A stretch of 64,000 nt of DNA, taken from assembly GCF_014489635.1 (NCBI RefSeq), contig NZ_CP060828.1, positions 7,506,001 to 7,570,000 on the forward strand. Direction: 5' to 3'. The first letter of the stretch is position 1. Every line of letters begins with the position of its first letter. The notes under the pieces are model-generated. The model searched no databases and was not told the DNA's origin. It saw nothing but the letters and a program-made list of their open reading frames with translations. The translations under genes were made by a program, and so were the position numbers. The DNA comes from Streptomyces roseirectus (GTDB lineage Bacteria > Actinomycetota > Actinomycetes > Streptomycetales > Streptomycetaceae). This document shows positions 17,096 to 25,506 of this stretch, piece by piece.

Positions 17096-20000
17096 TCAGT
17101 GGACGGCCGGGGTGCGCGGTGCGGGTGAGGGCGGGGCCAGGACGAGGAGTGCGGTGCCGGCTTCCACCTGGTCGCCGGGTCTCGTCAGGATCTCATGGAC
17201 GACGCCGGGGGCGGGGGCGTGGATTCTGGACTCCATCTTCATCGCCTCCAGCGCCAACAGGGGCTGGCCCGCGATCACCTCGTCCCCCGCGCTGACGTTC
17301 AACTGCCAGACGGACGCGGCGAATTCGGCCTCGACGAGACGGCCGCCCGGCGGGATCTCGACCTGTGCGGGCGGCGGCGTGGGCGTGTCGGCCGCCTCCG
17401 CGCGCGTGAACTCGCCCGCCGCTTCCCAGGCTTGGCGTTCGGCGGTGAACGCCCGCTGCTGGCCCTGCCTGAACTCGGCGATGGAGTCGGCGTGTTCGGC
17501 GAGGAAACGTGCGTACTCCGCGAGGGAGAACGTGCCCTCCTCGACGCGGGGGACGAAGCGGCCCGAGGTGATGTCGGCGCGCAGGTCCAGGAGTTCGTCC
17601 GCGTCGACCGGGTACCACCTGATGCGGTCGAAGAAGCGCAGCAGCCAGGGCTTGCCGGGTTCGAAGGCGCCGCGCTGCTGCCAGGGGGACCAGACCTGGG
17701 TGGTGCGGCCGACGAACTGGTAGCCGCCGGGGCCCTCCATGCCGTAGACGCACAGGTAGGCGCCGCCGATGCCGACGGAGTTCTCGGCGGTCCAGGTGCG
17801 GGCCGGGTTGTACTTCGTGGTGACCAGGCGGTGGCGGGGGTCGAGCGGGGTGGCGACCGGGGCGCCGAGGTAGACGTCGCCGAGGCCCAGGACCAGGTAC
17901 TCGGCGTCGAAGACCGTCCGGTACACGTCGTCGACGCCGGCCAGGCCGTTGACGCGGCGGATGAACTCGATGTTCCAGGGGCACCAGGGGGCGTCGTCGC
18001 GGACGCCGGCCATGTAGCGGGCGATGGCCTCGCGGGTGGCGGGGTCGTCCCAGGAGAGGGGGAGGTGGACCGTGCGGGAGGGGACGGTGAGCTGGGCTGT
18101 GGGCGGCAGGTTTCTGGTCAACTCCATGGCTTGCGGCAGGAGTTCGGTCAGGGGCAGGCGTGCCGGGTCCGTCTTGATCTGGAGGGAGCGGATGCCCGGG
18201 GTGAGGTCCGTGACGCCCTCGATCGCCGCGTCCGTCACCGCTTCCATGAGGGCGTGGACGCGCATCCGCAGCGCCAGGTCCAGCTGCATGGGGCCGAATT
18301 CGACCAGGAGGTTGTCGTCGCCGCTGCGGCGGAAGGTGACGTCGTCGTCGCGGGCCAGGATGCCGCCGTCCTCGATCTCCTTGCGGGGGGCGCCTGTTGT
18401 GTCGACCGGGGTGAAGCGGACCGTGTCGCCGGGGCGGAGCTGGCCCAGTTTCCAGCGTTCCGTGGAGAGGATCGTCGCCGGGCAGACGAAGCCGCCGAGG
18501 GAGGGGCCGTCGGGGCCGAGGAGGACCGGCATGTCGCCGGTGTAGTCGACGGCGCCCACCGAGTACGGGGTGTCGTGGATGTTGGAGGGGTGCAGGCCCG
18601 CCTCGCCGCCGTCGGTGCGCGACCAGCGGGGCTTGGGGCCGACCAGGCGGACGCCGGTGCGGGCCGAGTTGAAGTGGACTTTCCAGTCGGCGGTGTAGAA
18701 GTCGTGGATGTCGGCCTCGGTGAAGAACTCCGGGGCGGCGTGGGGGCCTTCGGTGACGGCGAGGTGCCAGGTGGAGGTGAAGGGGGTGGCGGGTTCGGTG
18801 GGCTGGGGGGCTTGTTCTGTTGTGGTGGCCGTTCCGCCGTGCAGGACGTCTCCCGTCCGCAGCGCCCTGCCACCGTGTCCGCCGAACCGGCCCAGTGTGA
18901 ACGTGCTCGCGCTGCCCAGGAATTCGGGGACGTCGAGGCCGCCCGCGAAGAGGACGTATGTGCGCAGGCCGTGCTCGGTCGGGGCGCCGACCTTCAGCAC
19001 GCCCCCCGCAGGGACCGTCACCGGCTCCCCCCGCGGCACCCGAGTGCCGTCCACCGTCACCGACGCCGGTGCACCCGTCACACACACCCGCGCCGCATGG
19101 GTGAACCTCAACTCCGGCCCCTGAAGCGTGCATTCGAGACCCGCCGCCCCCTCCGGGTTCCCCAGCACGCGGTTGCCGAGGCGGAACGACCGGTCGTCCA
19201 TCGGGCCCGACGGAGGGACGCCCACCTGCCAATGACCGGTGCGGCCGGGCCAGTCCTGGACCGTCGTGAGCGTGCCGGCGGAGACGACCTCGATGCGCGG
19301 CGTGGGGTCGGTGACCGTCGCCAGGGTCGCCGTGGAGTGCGTGGCCGAGGTGAACTCGCCGTGGTCCAGGGCCGCGCGGAGCAGGCCGAGGTTCGTCTCG
19401 ATGCCGTCGATCCTGGTGCGGGCCAGCGCCTGTGAGAGGCGGCGCAGCGCGTCGGCGCGGTCGGTGCCGTGGGCGATGACCTTCGCGAGCATCGGGTCGT
19501 AGGCCGTGGTCACCTCGGTGCCGGTCTCCACCCAGCCGTCGACGCGGACGCCGTCCGGGTAGGCGACCCGCGTCAACAGGCCCGCGCTGGGCCGGTGTTC
19601 GCGGGTGGGGTCCTCGGCGTAGAGGCGGGCCTCGACGGCGTGGCCGGTGGGGGCGGGCGGGGCGGCGACGACCGACGTGTCGCCCTGGGCGAGGCGCAGC
19701 ATCCAGGCGACCAGGTCGACGCCGTGGATCTCCTCGGTGACCGGATGTTCCACCTGGAGGCGGGTGTTGACCTCCAGGAAGTACGCCTCCTCGCGGGCCG
19801 CGTCGTACACGAACTCGACGGTCCCGGCGGAGCGGTAGGCGACCGAGGCGCACAAGTCACGGGCGTTCGCGGTGAGTTGGGCTCGGATGTGGTCGGGGAG
19901 GTTGGGGGCCGGGGCCTCTTCGACCACCTTCTGGTTGCGGCGCTGGAGGGAGCAGTCGCGGTCGCCGAGGGTGACGACCTTGCCGTGGCCGTCGCCGAAG

Positions 20001-20638
20001 ACCTGGACCTCGATGTGGCGGGCGTGTGCCACGAGGCGTTCCAGGAAGACGCCGGCGGAGGAGAAGGAGGCGGCGGCGACGCGGTGCACCGACTCCCAGG
20101 CGCCCTTGAGGTCCCCGGGGGTGTGACAGGCGGACATGCCGATGCCGCCGCCTCCGCCCGTCGCCTTCAGCATCACGGGGTAGCCGATCGCCGCCGCCCG
20201 CTCCAGGGCCTCGTCCAGGGAGGCCAGCAGGCCCGTGCCGGGGGCCAGGGGGACGCCGGCCGCGCGGGCTGCCGCGCGCGCCGTGTGTTTCGCGCCGAAG
20301 AGGTCCAGGTGGTCGGGGGTGGGGCCGACGAAGACGAGGCCGGCGTCCGCGCAGTGCCTCGCGAAGCCGGCGTCCTCGGAGAGGAATCCGTAGCCGGGGT
20401 GGATCGCGCCCGCGCCGGTGTCCTGGGCGGCCTTCAGGACGAGGCCGGCGTCGAGGTACGAGTCCTTTGCCGGGGCCGGGCCGAGGCGTACGGCCTCGTC
20501 GGCGAGGCGGACGTGCGGGGCGGTGCGGTCGGGGTCGGAGTACACGGCGACGGTGCGCAGGCCGAGCCGACGGGCCGTGCGGATGACACGGGCGGCTATC
20601 TCGCCCCGGTTGGCGATCAGGACGGTGTCGAAGGTCAC
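17096..20638 (-). CDS. uca: Urea carboxylase (biotin-dependent)
   Basis: This 1180-residue enzyme uses ATP and biotin to carboxylate urea to allophanate. The biotin carboxylase domain comes first (VLIANRGEIAARVIRTARRLG, then KATGGGGGIGMS, then FLEVNTRLQVEHPVTEEI). The carboxyltransferase part, two KipA/KipI-like halves, spans about residues 470-1060. The C-terminal biotin carrier domain has EAMKM, whose Lys carries biotin. The GTG start at 20638 overlaps the previous gene's stop by four bases. Together with the next gene it does the work of fungal urea amidolyase. It is an alternative to urease, which is not in this window. Confidence 0.96.
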   Translation of the reverse strand: MTFDTVLIANRGEIAARVIRTARRLGLRTVAVYSDPDRTAPHVRLADEAVRLGPAPAKDSYLDAGLVLKAAQDTGAGAIHPGYGFLSEDAGFARHCADAGLVFVGPTPDHLDLFGAKHTARAAARAAGVPLAPGTGLLASLDEALERAAAIGYPVMLKATGGGGGIGMSACHTPGDLKGAWESVHRVAAASFSSAGVFLERLVAHARHIEVQVFGDGHGKVVTLGDRDCSLQRRNQKVVEEAPAPNLPDHIRAQLTANARDLCASVAYRSAGTVEFVYDAAREEAYFLEVNTRLQVEHPVTEEIHGVDLVAWMLRLAQGDTSVVAAPPAPTGHAVEARLYAEDPTREHRPSAGLLTRVAYPDGVRVDGWVETGTEVTTAYDPMLAKVIAHGTDRADALRRLSQALARTRIDGIETNLGLLRAALDHGEFTSATHSTATLATVTDPTPRIEVVSAGTLTTVQDWPGRTGHWQVGVPPSGPMDDRSFRLGNRVLGNPEGAAGLECTLQGPELRFTHAARVCVTGAPASVTVDGTRVPRGEPVTVPAGGVLKVGAPTEHGLRTYVLFAGGLDVPEFLGSASTFTLGRFGGHGGRALRTGDVLHGGTATTTEQAPQPTEPATPFTSTWHLAVTEGPHAAPEFFTEADIHDFYTADWKVHFNSARTGVRLVGPKPRWSRTDGGEAGLHPSNIHDTPYSVGAVDYTGDMPVLLGPDGPSLGGFVCPATILSTERWKLGQLRPGDTVRFTPVDTTGAPRKEIEDGGILARDDDVTFRRSGDDNLLVEFGPMQLDLALRMRVHALMEAVTDAAIEGVTDLTPGIRSLQIKTDPARLPLTELLPQAMELTRNLPPTAQLTVPSRTVHLPLSWDDPATREAIARYMAGVRDDAPWCPWNIEFIRRVNGLAGVDDVYRTVFDAEYLVLGLGDVYLGAPVATPLDPRHRLVTTKYNPARTWTAENSVGIGGAYLCVYGMEGPGGYQFVGRTTQVWSPWQQRGAFEPGKPWLLRFFDRIRWYPVDADELLDLRADITSGRFVPRVEEGTFSLAEYARFLAEHADSIAEFRQGQQRAFTAERQAWEAAGEFTRAEAADTPTPPPAQVEIPPGGRLVEAEFAASVWQLNVSAGDEVIAGQPLLALEAMKMESRIHAPAPGVVHEILTRPGDQVEAGTALLVLAPPSPAPRTPAVH

Positions 20639-21237
20639 GGCGCCGCCTCGATCGTCATCTCCACGGCCGTCGGGTCGAAGCCGTTGCACGGGTTGTTGAT
20701 CTGGGGGCAGTTGGAGACCAGGACGAGGACGTCGCGGTCGGCGCGCAGGGTCAGGGAGAGGCCGGGGGCGGAGATGCCGTCGACGATGCCGAGGGTGCCG
20801 TCGGCTTCCACGGGGACGTTCATGTACCAGTTGATGTTGGACACCAGGTCCCGTTTGCCGAGGCCGTACTTGGCGCCCTCGGCGAGGAAGTTGTCCACGC
20901 AGGCGTGCTGGGACCAGGTGTGGTGGCCGTAGCGGAGGGTGTTGGACTCCTTCGAGCAGGCGCCGCCGAGGGTGTCGTGGCGGCCCACGTCGTCCCTCAG
21001 CACCGTCATCAGGGGCGTGTGCTCGTTGGAGAGGAGCACGCTGCCCGTCGTCAGGAAGATGGTGCCCTGGGCCTGGATCGTGTCGGGGGCGCTGTAGCGG
21101 ATGGCCGTGTCGTGGGCGTCGTACACCAGGAAGTCGACGGCCTGGTTGCCGTGCAGGTCGGTGATCGTCAGGGTTTCGTGCTCGCGGACGACCGCCGACC
21201 ACGCGGCCCGGGGCGCCACCACTGTCGTCCCGTTCAT
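20635..21237 (-). CDS. Urea amidolyase-associated protein 2 (UAAP2, DUF1989)
   Basis: This 200-residue protein belongs to the DUF1989/UAAP family always found beside urea carboxylase. It shows the family's RYSAPDTIQAQGTIFLTTGSVLLSNEHTPLM and GRHDTLGGACSKESN segments, and SNCPQINNPCNGFDPT near the end. Biochemical work on related systems points to carboxyguanidine or guanidine-linked metabolism, so the operon's true substrate may be a urea derivative such as guanidine. The start at 21237 overlaps the upstream stop (ATGA), and its own stop overlaps urea carboxylase. Confidence 0.88.
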   Translation of the reverse strand: MNGTTVVAPRAAWSAVVREHETLTITDLHGNQAVDFLVYDAHDTAIRYSAPDTIQAQGTIFLTTGSVLLSNEHTPLMTVLRDDVGRHDTLGGACSKESNTLRYGHHTWSQHACVDNFLAEGAKYGLGKRDLVSNINWYMNVPVEADGTLGIVDGISAPGLSLTLRADRDVLVLVSNCPQINNPCNGFDPTAVEMTIEAAP

Positions 21238-22058
21238 GCCCGGCCCTTCGCGGTGAGGAATTCGGCGGTGTTGAGGTAGGCCCGGTGGGTTTCCGGGGTG
21301 GCGGTCCACAGGGGGTCGGCGGGGGTCGTCGGGGCCGCCTTCCAGGCCAGGACCTCCAGCGGGGTGCTGGTGTACTCCTCGCGGGGGTCGAGGGGGTGCG
21401 GGACGTTCGCGAGGAGGACGGTGACGTCCTGTTCCGTGCGGAGGGTGACACTGGTGCCGGGGCCCGCGCTGCCGGTGAACTCCAGGGCGCCGGTGCCGGT
21501 CACGCGGACGCCCTGGAAGAAGGAGACCGACGGGGGCAGGTCCCGTGGGTCCAGGCCGTTCTTGGCCGCCGCGAGTTTCAGGAGCTCGCGGCCGGCGGGG
21601 GTGGGGGAGTGGGGGGTGCCGTCGCCGTAGCGGGACGTGTTGCGGGCGAGGGTCGAGGTGCCGCACAGGGTGTCGTGCCGGCCCGAGGTGTCCGCGGTGA
21701 GGGTGGCCAGGGCCCGGCCCTGGTCGGAGAGGAGGACGGTGCCCTCGGTGGCGTACGCGTTCCACTGGACCTTGACCGTGTCCGCCGTGTTCAGACGTTC
21801 CCAGGGGCGGGTGTCGGCGTACAGGAGGAGGTGGGCGCAGGCGTCTCCCTGGACGTCCGTGAGCCTCAGCTCCGTTCCCCTGGCCAGGACCCGGTGGGTG
21901 TAGTTGCCGCCCGCGACGGTCTCCGCCCAGACCAGGTGACCCGCCTCGCACGGCGGGTTCGGCCACGCCGTCGCCGGGACCGTCGGCATCGCCTCGGCCG
22001 TCGCGCCGTGCTGGGACCGTGCGTGGGCTCGGGCTCCGTGAGTGGTCGCTGTGGGCAT
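21234..22058 (-). CDS. Urea amidolyase-associated protein 1 (UAAP1, DUF1989)
   Basis: This is the first gene of the operon, 274 residues, a paralogue of UAAP2 with the same DUF1989 core (DVQGDACAHLLLYADTRPWERLNTADTVKVQW, then GRHDTLCGTSTLARN). The N-terminal 30 residues are low-complexity. ATG 22058 follows GGAGG. A perfect-armed palindrome sits 22-41 bases upstream of the ATG, a good place for a repressor. Four-base overlaps link it to UAAP2 and UAAP2 to urea carboxylase, so the four genes form one transcript. Confidence 0.88.
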   Translation of the reverse strand: MPTATTHGARAHARSQHGATAEAMPTVPATAWPNPPCEAGHLVWAETVAGGNYTHRVLARGTELRLTDVQGDACAHLLLYADTRPWERLNTADTVKVQWNAYATEGTVLLSDQGRALATLTADTSGRHDTLCGTSTLARNTSRYGDGTPHSPTPAGRELLKLAAAKNGLDPRDLPPSVSFFQGVRVTGTGALEFTGSAGPGTSVTLRTEQDVTVLLANVPHPLDPREEYTSTPLEVLAWKAAPTTPADPLWTATPETHRAYLNTAEFLTAKGRA

Positions 22059-22079
22059 GTCGGCCTCCGCGCGCGATGG

Positions 22080-22099
22080 TTTCTGTCGTTCGACAGAAA
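22080..22099. promoter_or_regulatory. Palindromic operator of the urea amidolyase operon
   Basis: TTTCTGTCG at 22080-22088 and CGACAGAAA at 22091-22099 are perfect arms around TT. On the minus strand the palindrome is preceded by CCCTAA. The same block (GACAGAAATTAGGG, 14 bases exact) occurs upstream of the APC permease gene at 31867-31880. Confidence 0.7.
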
Positions 22100-22371
22100 T
22101 TAGGGCGCGGGGGATTCCCGGGGATTGCCCCGGCGTTTCCCGGGGGTTGCCGTGGGCTCACTTCCTGCGCGGGGCGCGGACCGGGCGACGGGGCAAACCT
22201 CGCGCCGGCGTCCACGACCCCGGCCTGCTCCGCGCCCGAGGCTGCCGGCGCCGCCCTGGACCCGGTCGCCTGCACGGTGCTGCCCGGCACCCGTACCGGC
22301 GACGCGGGCGACACGCGCGGTACCCGTGCCTGCGGCGCCCGCGACCCCGGCTTCGGGCCGACGGCCGGAGG

Positions 22372-22500
22372 CTGGTCGGCGCCGCGCATGAGATGTCCCA
22401 CGGCGTGACGGCACGGACCGCCGGACTCGCTCACACGGGTGAGTCCGGCGGCCTGAACGAAGCGACCTCCGACCGCTTCGCCACGCCTACCGAGTTCCGG
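22372..22500 (+). pseudogene. Relic of an M4 (thermolysin-like) metalloprotease
   Basis: About 43 codons on the plus strand read HEMSHGVTARTAGLA, then TGESGGLNEATSD, then an F..P.EF stretch. These are the zinc-binding HExxH and the downstream Glu motif of M4 neutral proteases. No matching sequence precedes or follows, and no start or stop fits a gene. It is a fragment left from a deleted gene in the 508-base gap between the urea operon and the conservon. A hairpin at 22418-22451 with 11-base arms lies inside it and could now end the minus-strand conservon transcript. The rest of the gap holds only the operator at 22080. Confidence 0.7.
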
Positions 22501-22566
22501 CCTGGAACGCGGTCGAGGTGCGCGAACGCCCCCGGGCCGGCCGCCCGTCCGTGTGCTCGGGGGTCC

Positions 22567-24057
22567 TCAGTACCCCCTCCACCACGCCAGCACCCGGCGC
22601 CACACGCCCGGCCGGCGTTCCTGTACCGGCTCGGGGGCGGCCTGCGTCGGCGCGGGCGCCTCGGCCGGTTCCGGGGCCGGCTCGGGGAGCGGTTCCGGGG
22701 TCGGGCGTTGGCGGGTGGGCAGGGACCACTGGCCCCTGGGCTGGGGGAGGTTGGTGTGGCTGGGCTTGTGGGTGATGTCCTGCTGCGGCCGGGGCTCGAA
22801 GCGGACGGGGAGGGAGACGAGGTGCCGGGAGGAGATGGACTGCGTGTAGCGCAACTCCGATTCCGGGCAGGCCAGTTGGACGTCGGGGAGGCGGAACAGG
22901 AGGGCGTCCACGCCGACGTCGGCGATGGCGCGGCCGACGTCCTGGCCGGGGCACTCGTGGGCGCCGCTGCCGAAGGCGAGGTGGGAGCGGTTGCCCCGCA
23001 TGTTCTTCGAGAGGTCGGGCCGCATCTTCGGGTCCACGTTCGCGGGCGCCGGCGCGAAGAGGAGGCCGTCGCCCTTGCGGATGCGCTGGCCGCCCAGCTC
23101 GGTGTCGACCTTGGCGAAGTAGGCGAAGATCGTGCTGAACGGGGGGTGGTCCCACAGCGCCTGCTCGACCGCCTCGGGCACGGTCATCTGGCCGCCGTTG
23201 AGCTTGGCGTAGAAGCGGGGGTCGATGATGACCTGGAGGAGCGCGCTGGACAGCAGGTTGACGCTGGCCTCGTAGGCGGCGAAGAGCAGCAGCCGCAGGT
23301 GCTCGCGGACCTCGTCGTCGGTGAGGTTCGCCGGGTGGGTGACGAGCTTGCTGGCCGCGTCGTCCAGGGGCTCGGCGCGGCGGCGGGCCGTGAGGCGGCT
23401 GAGCGCGTCCATCACGTACCCGTGGCTGGCGATCGCCGTCTCGGTGCCCTTGAGGGCGTCGCGGGCGGCGTGCACGAGACGTTCGTTGTACTCCTCGGGC
23501 ATGCCGAGGACGTGGCACATGACGGCCATCGGGAGGTGTTCGGCGAACTGGCCGACCAGCTCCGCCTTGCCGCTCTCGCAGAAGTCGTTGACGAGCCGCT
23601 GGCTGGAGCGGTTGATGTACCGGCGCAGCGTGCGGTCGTCGAGCCCTTCCATGGACGCCTTGACGGCGCCGCGCAGCCGTTTGTGCTCGTCGCCCTCGGC
23701 GTGCGAGGCGATGGGCTGCCAGGCGATGTGCGGCATGAGGGGGTGGTCGGGCTTGACCTGGCCCTCGACGAGCGGCGTCCAGATCCGGCTGTCGCGGGTG
23801 AAGTGCGTGGGCGAGCGGACCATGTGCAGGTTCTCGGCGTGCCCGAGGACGATCCAGATGGGCACGTCGTCGTGGAGGAGGACCGGCGCGACGGCCCCGT
23901 GCTCCTCGCGCAGCCGCTCGTACAGGGCGTTCAGGTCCTCGGCGCCGGGCCCGAACAGCCGGGTCAGACCGCCGGCGCCGCGGCCGTGGGCGGGGCAGCC
24001 CGCGGGGGGTTCGGCGGGCGGTTCGGTGGTGGTCGTGGAGGTGTGGTCAGACGTCAC
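22567..24057 (-). CDS. rarE: Conservon cytochrome P450-like protein (RarE/CvnE)
   Basis: This is the last conservon gene, 496 residues. The haem loop AFGSGAHECPGQ gives Cys369 as the iron ligand. The usual K-helix ExxR is replaced by EQALW (Glu298-Trp302), as reported for the CYP157 family, and the I-helix has AAYEAS where most P450s have AGxDT. A Pro-rich tail from about 440 ends RRPGVWRRVLAWWRGY, an aromatic, basic possible membrane contact. Conservons form membrane-bound G-protein-like complexes; the P450's substrate is unknown, and the motif changes leave its catalysis in doubt. It starts 31 bases after rarD. Confidence 0.88.
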   Translation of the reverse strand: MTSDHTSTTTTEPPAEPPAGCPAHGRGAGGLTRLFGPGAEDLNALYERLREEHGAVAPVLLHDDVPIWIVLGHAENLHMVRSPTHFTRDSRIWTPLVEGQVKPDHPLMPHIAWQPIASHAEGDEHKRLRGAVKASMEGLDDRTLRRYINRSSQRLVNDFCESGKAELVGQFAEHLPMAVMCHVLGMPEEYNERLVHAARDALKGTETAIASHGYVMDALSRLTARRRAEPLDDAASKLVTHPANLTDDEVREHLRLLLFAAYEASVNLLSSALLQVIIDPRFYAKLNGGQMTVPEAVEQALWDHPPFSTIFAYFAKVDTELGGQRIRKGDGLLFAPAPANVDPKMRPDLSKNMRGNRSHLAFGSGAHECPGQDVGRAIADVGVDALLFRLPDVQLACPESELRYTQSISSRHLVSLPVRFEPRPQQDITHKPSHTNLPQPRGQWSLPTRQRPTPEPLPEPAPEPAEAPAPTQAAPEPVQERRPGVWRRVLAWWRGY

Positions 24058-24087
24058 GGAAGTCGCTTTCAGGACGTGCGGAGAGCG

Positions 24088-24708
24088 TCAGACGAGGGCG
24101 CCCTTGTCGATGAGGGAGTCGAGGAACCCCATGAGGGTGACGAGCAGATCGCGGCTGGAGGCCCGCCTGCGGACGTCGCACTCGACGATCGGGATCCGGG
24201 GGTGCAGGTCAAGTGCCCCGCGCAGCACGGGAATCGGGTAACGAGGGCCGTCGGGAAAGGTGTTGATGCCGACGACGAAGGGCACACCGCGCTCTTCGAG
24301 CCGCCCCATCACCTCGTAACTCACGTCGAGGCGGCGGGTGTCGACGAGGACGACGGCCCCGAGCGCCCCTTCGAACAGTCCGTTCCACAGGAACCAGAAC
24401 CGCTCCTGGCCGGGCGTGCCGAACAGGTAGAGGACGAACTCGTCGCTGATCCGGATCCGCCCGAAGTCCATGGCGACGGTCGTCGCGGTCTTGGAGTCGG
24501 AGCCGTAGTCGTCGTCGACGCCGATGCCGGCCTGCGTCATGGTCTCCTCGGTGGTCAGCGGCCTGATCTCGCTGACGGAGCCGACCATGGTCGTCTTGCC
24601 GACGCCGAACCCGCCCACGATGACGATCTTCGCGGCGGCGGCCGTGGTGTGCGGGAGCCGGTCCTCGGCGCGTGGGCCGGGGACGGTGTCAGAGGCGTTG
24701 AAGTCCAT
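24088..24708 (-). CDS. rarD: Conservon small GTPase-like protein (RarD/CvnD)
   Basis: This is a 206-residue Ras-like GTPase of the conservon. The P-loop GGFGVGKT is at residues 32-39, the switch region TTEETM and FGTPGQERF (G3) follow, and the guanine-specificity NKxD motif is replaced by GINTF. It is the G-protein-like switch of the complex with RarA, RarB and RarC. The start at 24708 overlaps rarC by 20 bases. Confidence 0.92.
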   Translation of the reverse strand: MDFNASDTVPGPRAEDRLPHTTAAAAKIVIVGGFGVGKTTMVGSVSEIRPLTTEETMTQAGIGVDDDYGSDSKTATTVAMDFGRIRISDEFVLYLFGTPGQERFWFLWNGLFEGALGAVVLVDTRRLDVSYEVMGRLEERGVPFVVGINTFPDGPRYPIPVLRGALDLHPRIPIVECDVRRRASSRDLLVTLMGFLDSLIDKGALV

Positions 24709-25102
24709 GCATCACCGCTTCGAGAAGGGACCGGTCGGGGAGCTTCTGCCGGACGACGGGAGCGCGCGAGTCGAGCAGTCCGGCCGCCAGCATGTCGCTG
24801 ATCAGCACGGACACCACGCTGAACGGCAGCGCGAGGTACGCGGAGACCTCGGCGAGCGACAGCGGGTTCGCGCACATCCGCAGCACCACGGTCTGCTCCG
24901 GGCCGGTCGAGGAGTGCGGCTGGGTACGGGCCACGACGAGCGTGACCAGGTCGAGGGGGACCCGCTCGCCGTCGGGGCCCGAGATCGTGTAGAGCCGTTC
25001 GGGTGCCTTCTTCTCCTTGCCCTCCCCGCCCTCGCCCGGCGCTTCGGGCGGGGGCGGCAGGGGCCGCAGGGCGGCGCGTCGCCGGCGTTGCGGAGGAGTC
25101 AT
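24689..25102 (-). CDS. rarC: Conservon DUF742 protein (RarC/CvnC)
   Basis: This 137-residue DUF742 protein has a winged-helix-like core (LDLVTLVVARTQPH, LRMCANPLSLAEVSAYLALPFSVVSVLISDMLAAGLL). It is the third conservon component, thought to bind the RarB/RarD partners at the membrane. The start at 25102 overlaps the rarB stop by four bases. The N-terminal 30 residues are basic and Pro/Gly-rich. Confidence 0.9.
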   Translation of the reverse strand: MTPPQRRRRAALRPLPPPPEAPGEGGEGKEKKAPERLYTISGPDGERVPLDLVTLVVARTQPHSSTGPEQTVVLRMCANPLSLAEVSAYLALPFSVVSVLISDMLAAGLLDSRAPVVRQKLPDRSLLEAVMHGLQRL

Positions 25103-25506
25103 ACGGTCTGCCCTTTCCGCCGGGGCGGACTCGTGAGGTGCGAGCCGATCCGGACGACCAGGTCACGCATGTGCAGGCTCATCGCACCGGGCTCGCAGCG
25201 CACGTCGGACAGGACGGCGAGATAGGCGCCGGCGCCCGCGGCCATCAGGTAGAAGTAGCCGCCGTCCATCTCGATGACGACGAGTTTCATGTCCCCCTCG
25301 ACGGTGGGGATCTCCTCGGCGACCGCCCCGGCGAGGCTCTGCAGCCCGGCGCAGGCGGCGGCGACCCGGTCGGCGGCGTCGGGGTCGCCGCCGTAGCGGG
25401 CGATGCGCAGCCCGTCGGCGGAGAGCACCACGATCATCTCGATGCCCGGGACGCCGCTGTAGAGCTCCTTGAGCATCCAGTCGAAGTTGGCGCGCGGCTT
25501 GATCAC
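25099..25506 (-). CDS. rarB: Conservon roadblock/LC7 protein (RarB/CvnB)
   Basis: This is a 135-residue roadblock/LC7 domain protein (NFDWMLKELYSGVPGIEMIVVLSADGLRIA, then AVAEEIPTVEGDMKLVVIEMDGGYFYLMAAG). In other bacteria such proteins act as GTPase-activating partners of Ras-like switches. The GTG start at 25506 overlaps the rarA stop by four bases, so the chain rarA-B-C is translationally coupled. Confidence 0.92.
   Translation of the reverse strand: MIKPRANFDWMLKELYSGVPGIEMIVVLSADGLRIARYGGDPDAADRVAAACAGLQSLAGAVAEEIPTVEGDMKLVVIEMDGGYFYLMAAGAGAYLAVLSDVRCEPGAMSLHMRDLVVRIGSHLTSPPRRKGQTV

Noticed and set aside
22418..22451. Hairpin with 11-base arms taken as a terminator of the conservon
   Set aside because: It lies inside the M4 protease relic, so the arms may simply be leftover coding sequence; it may still act as a terminator but I do not list it separately.
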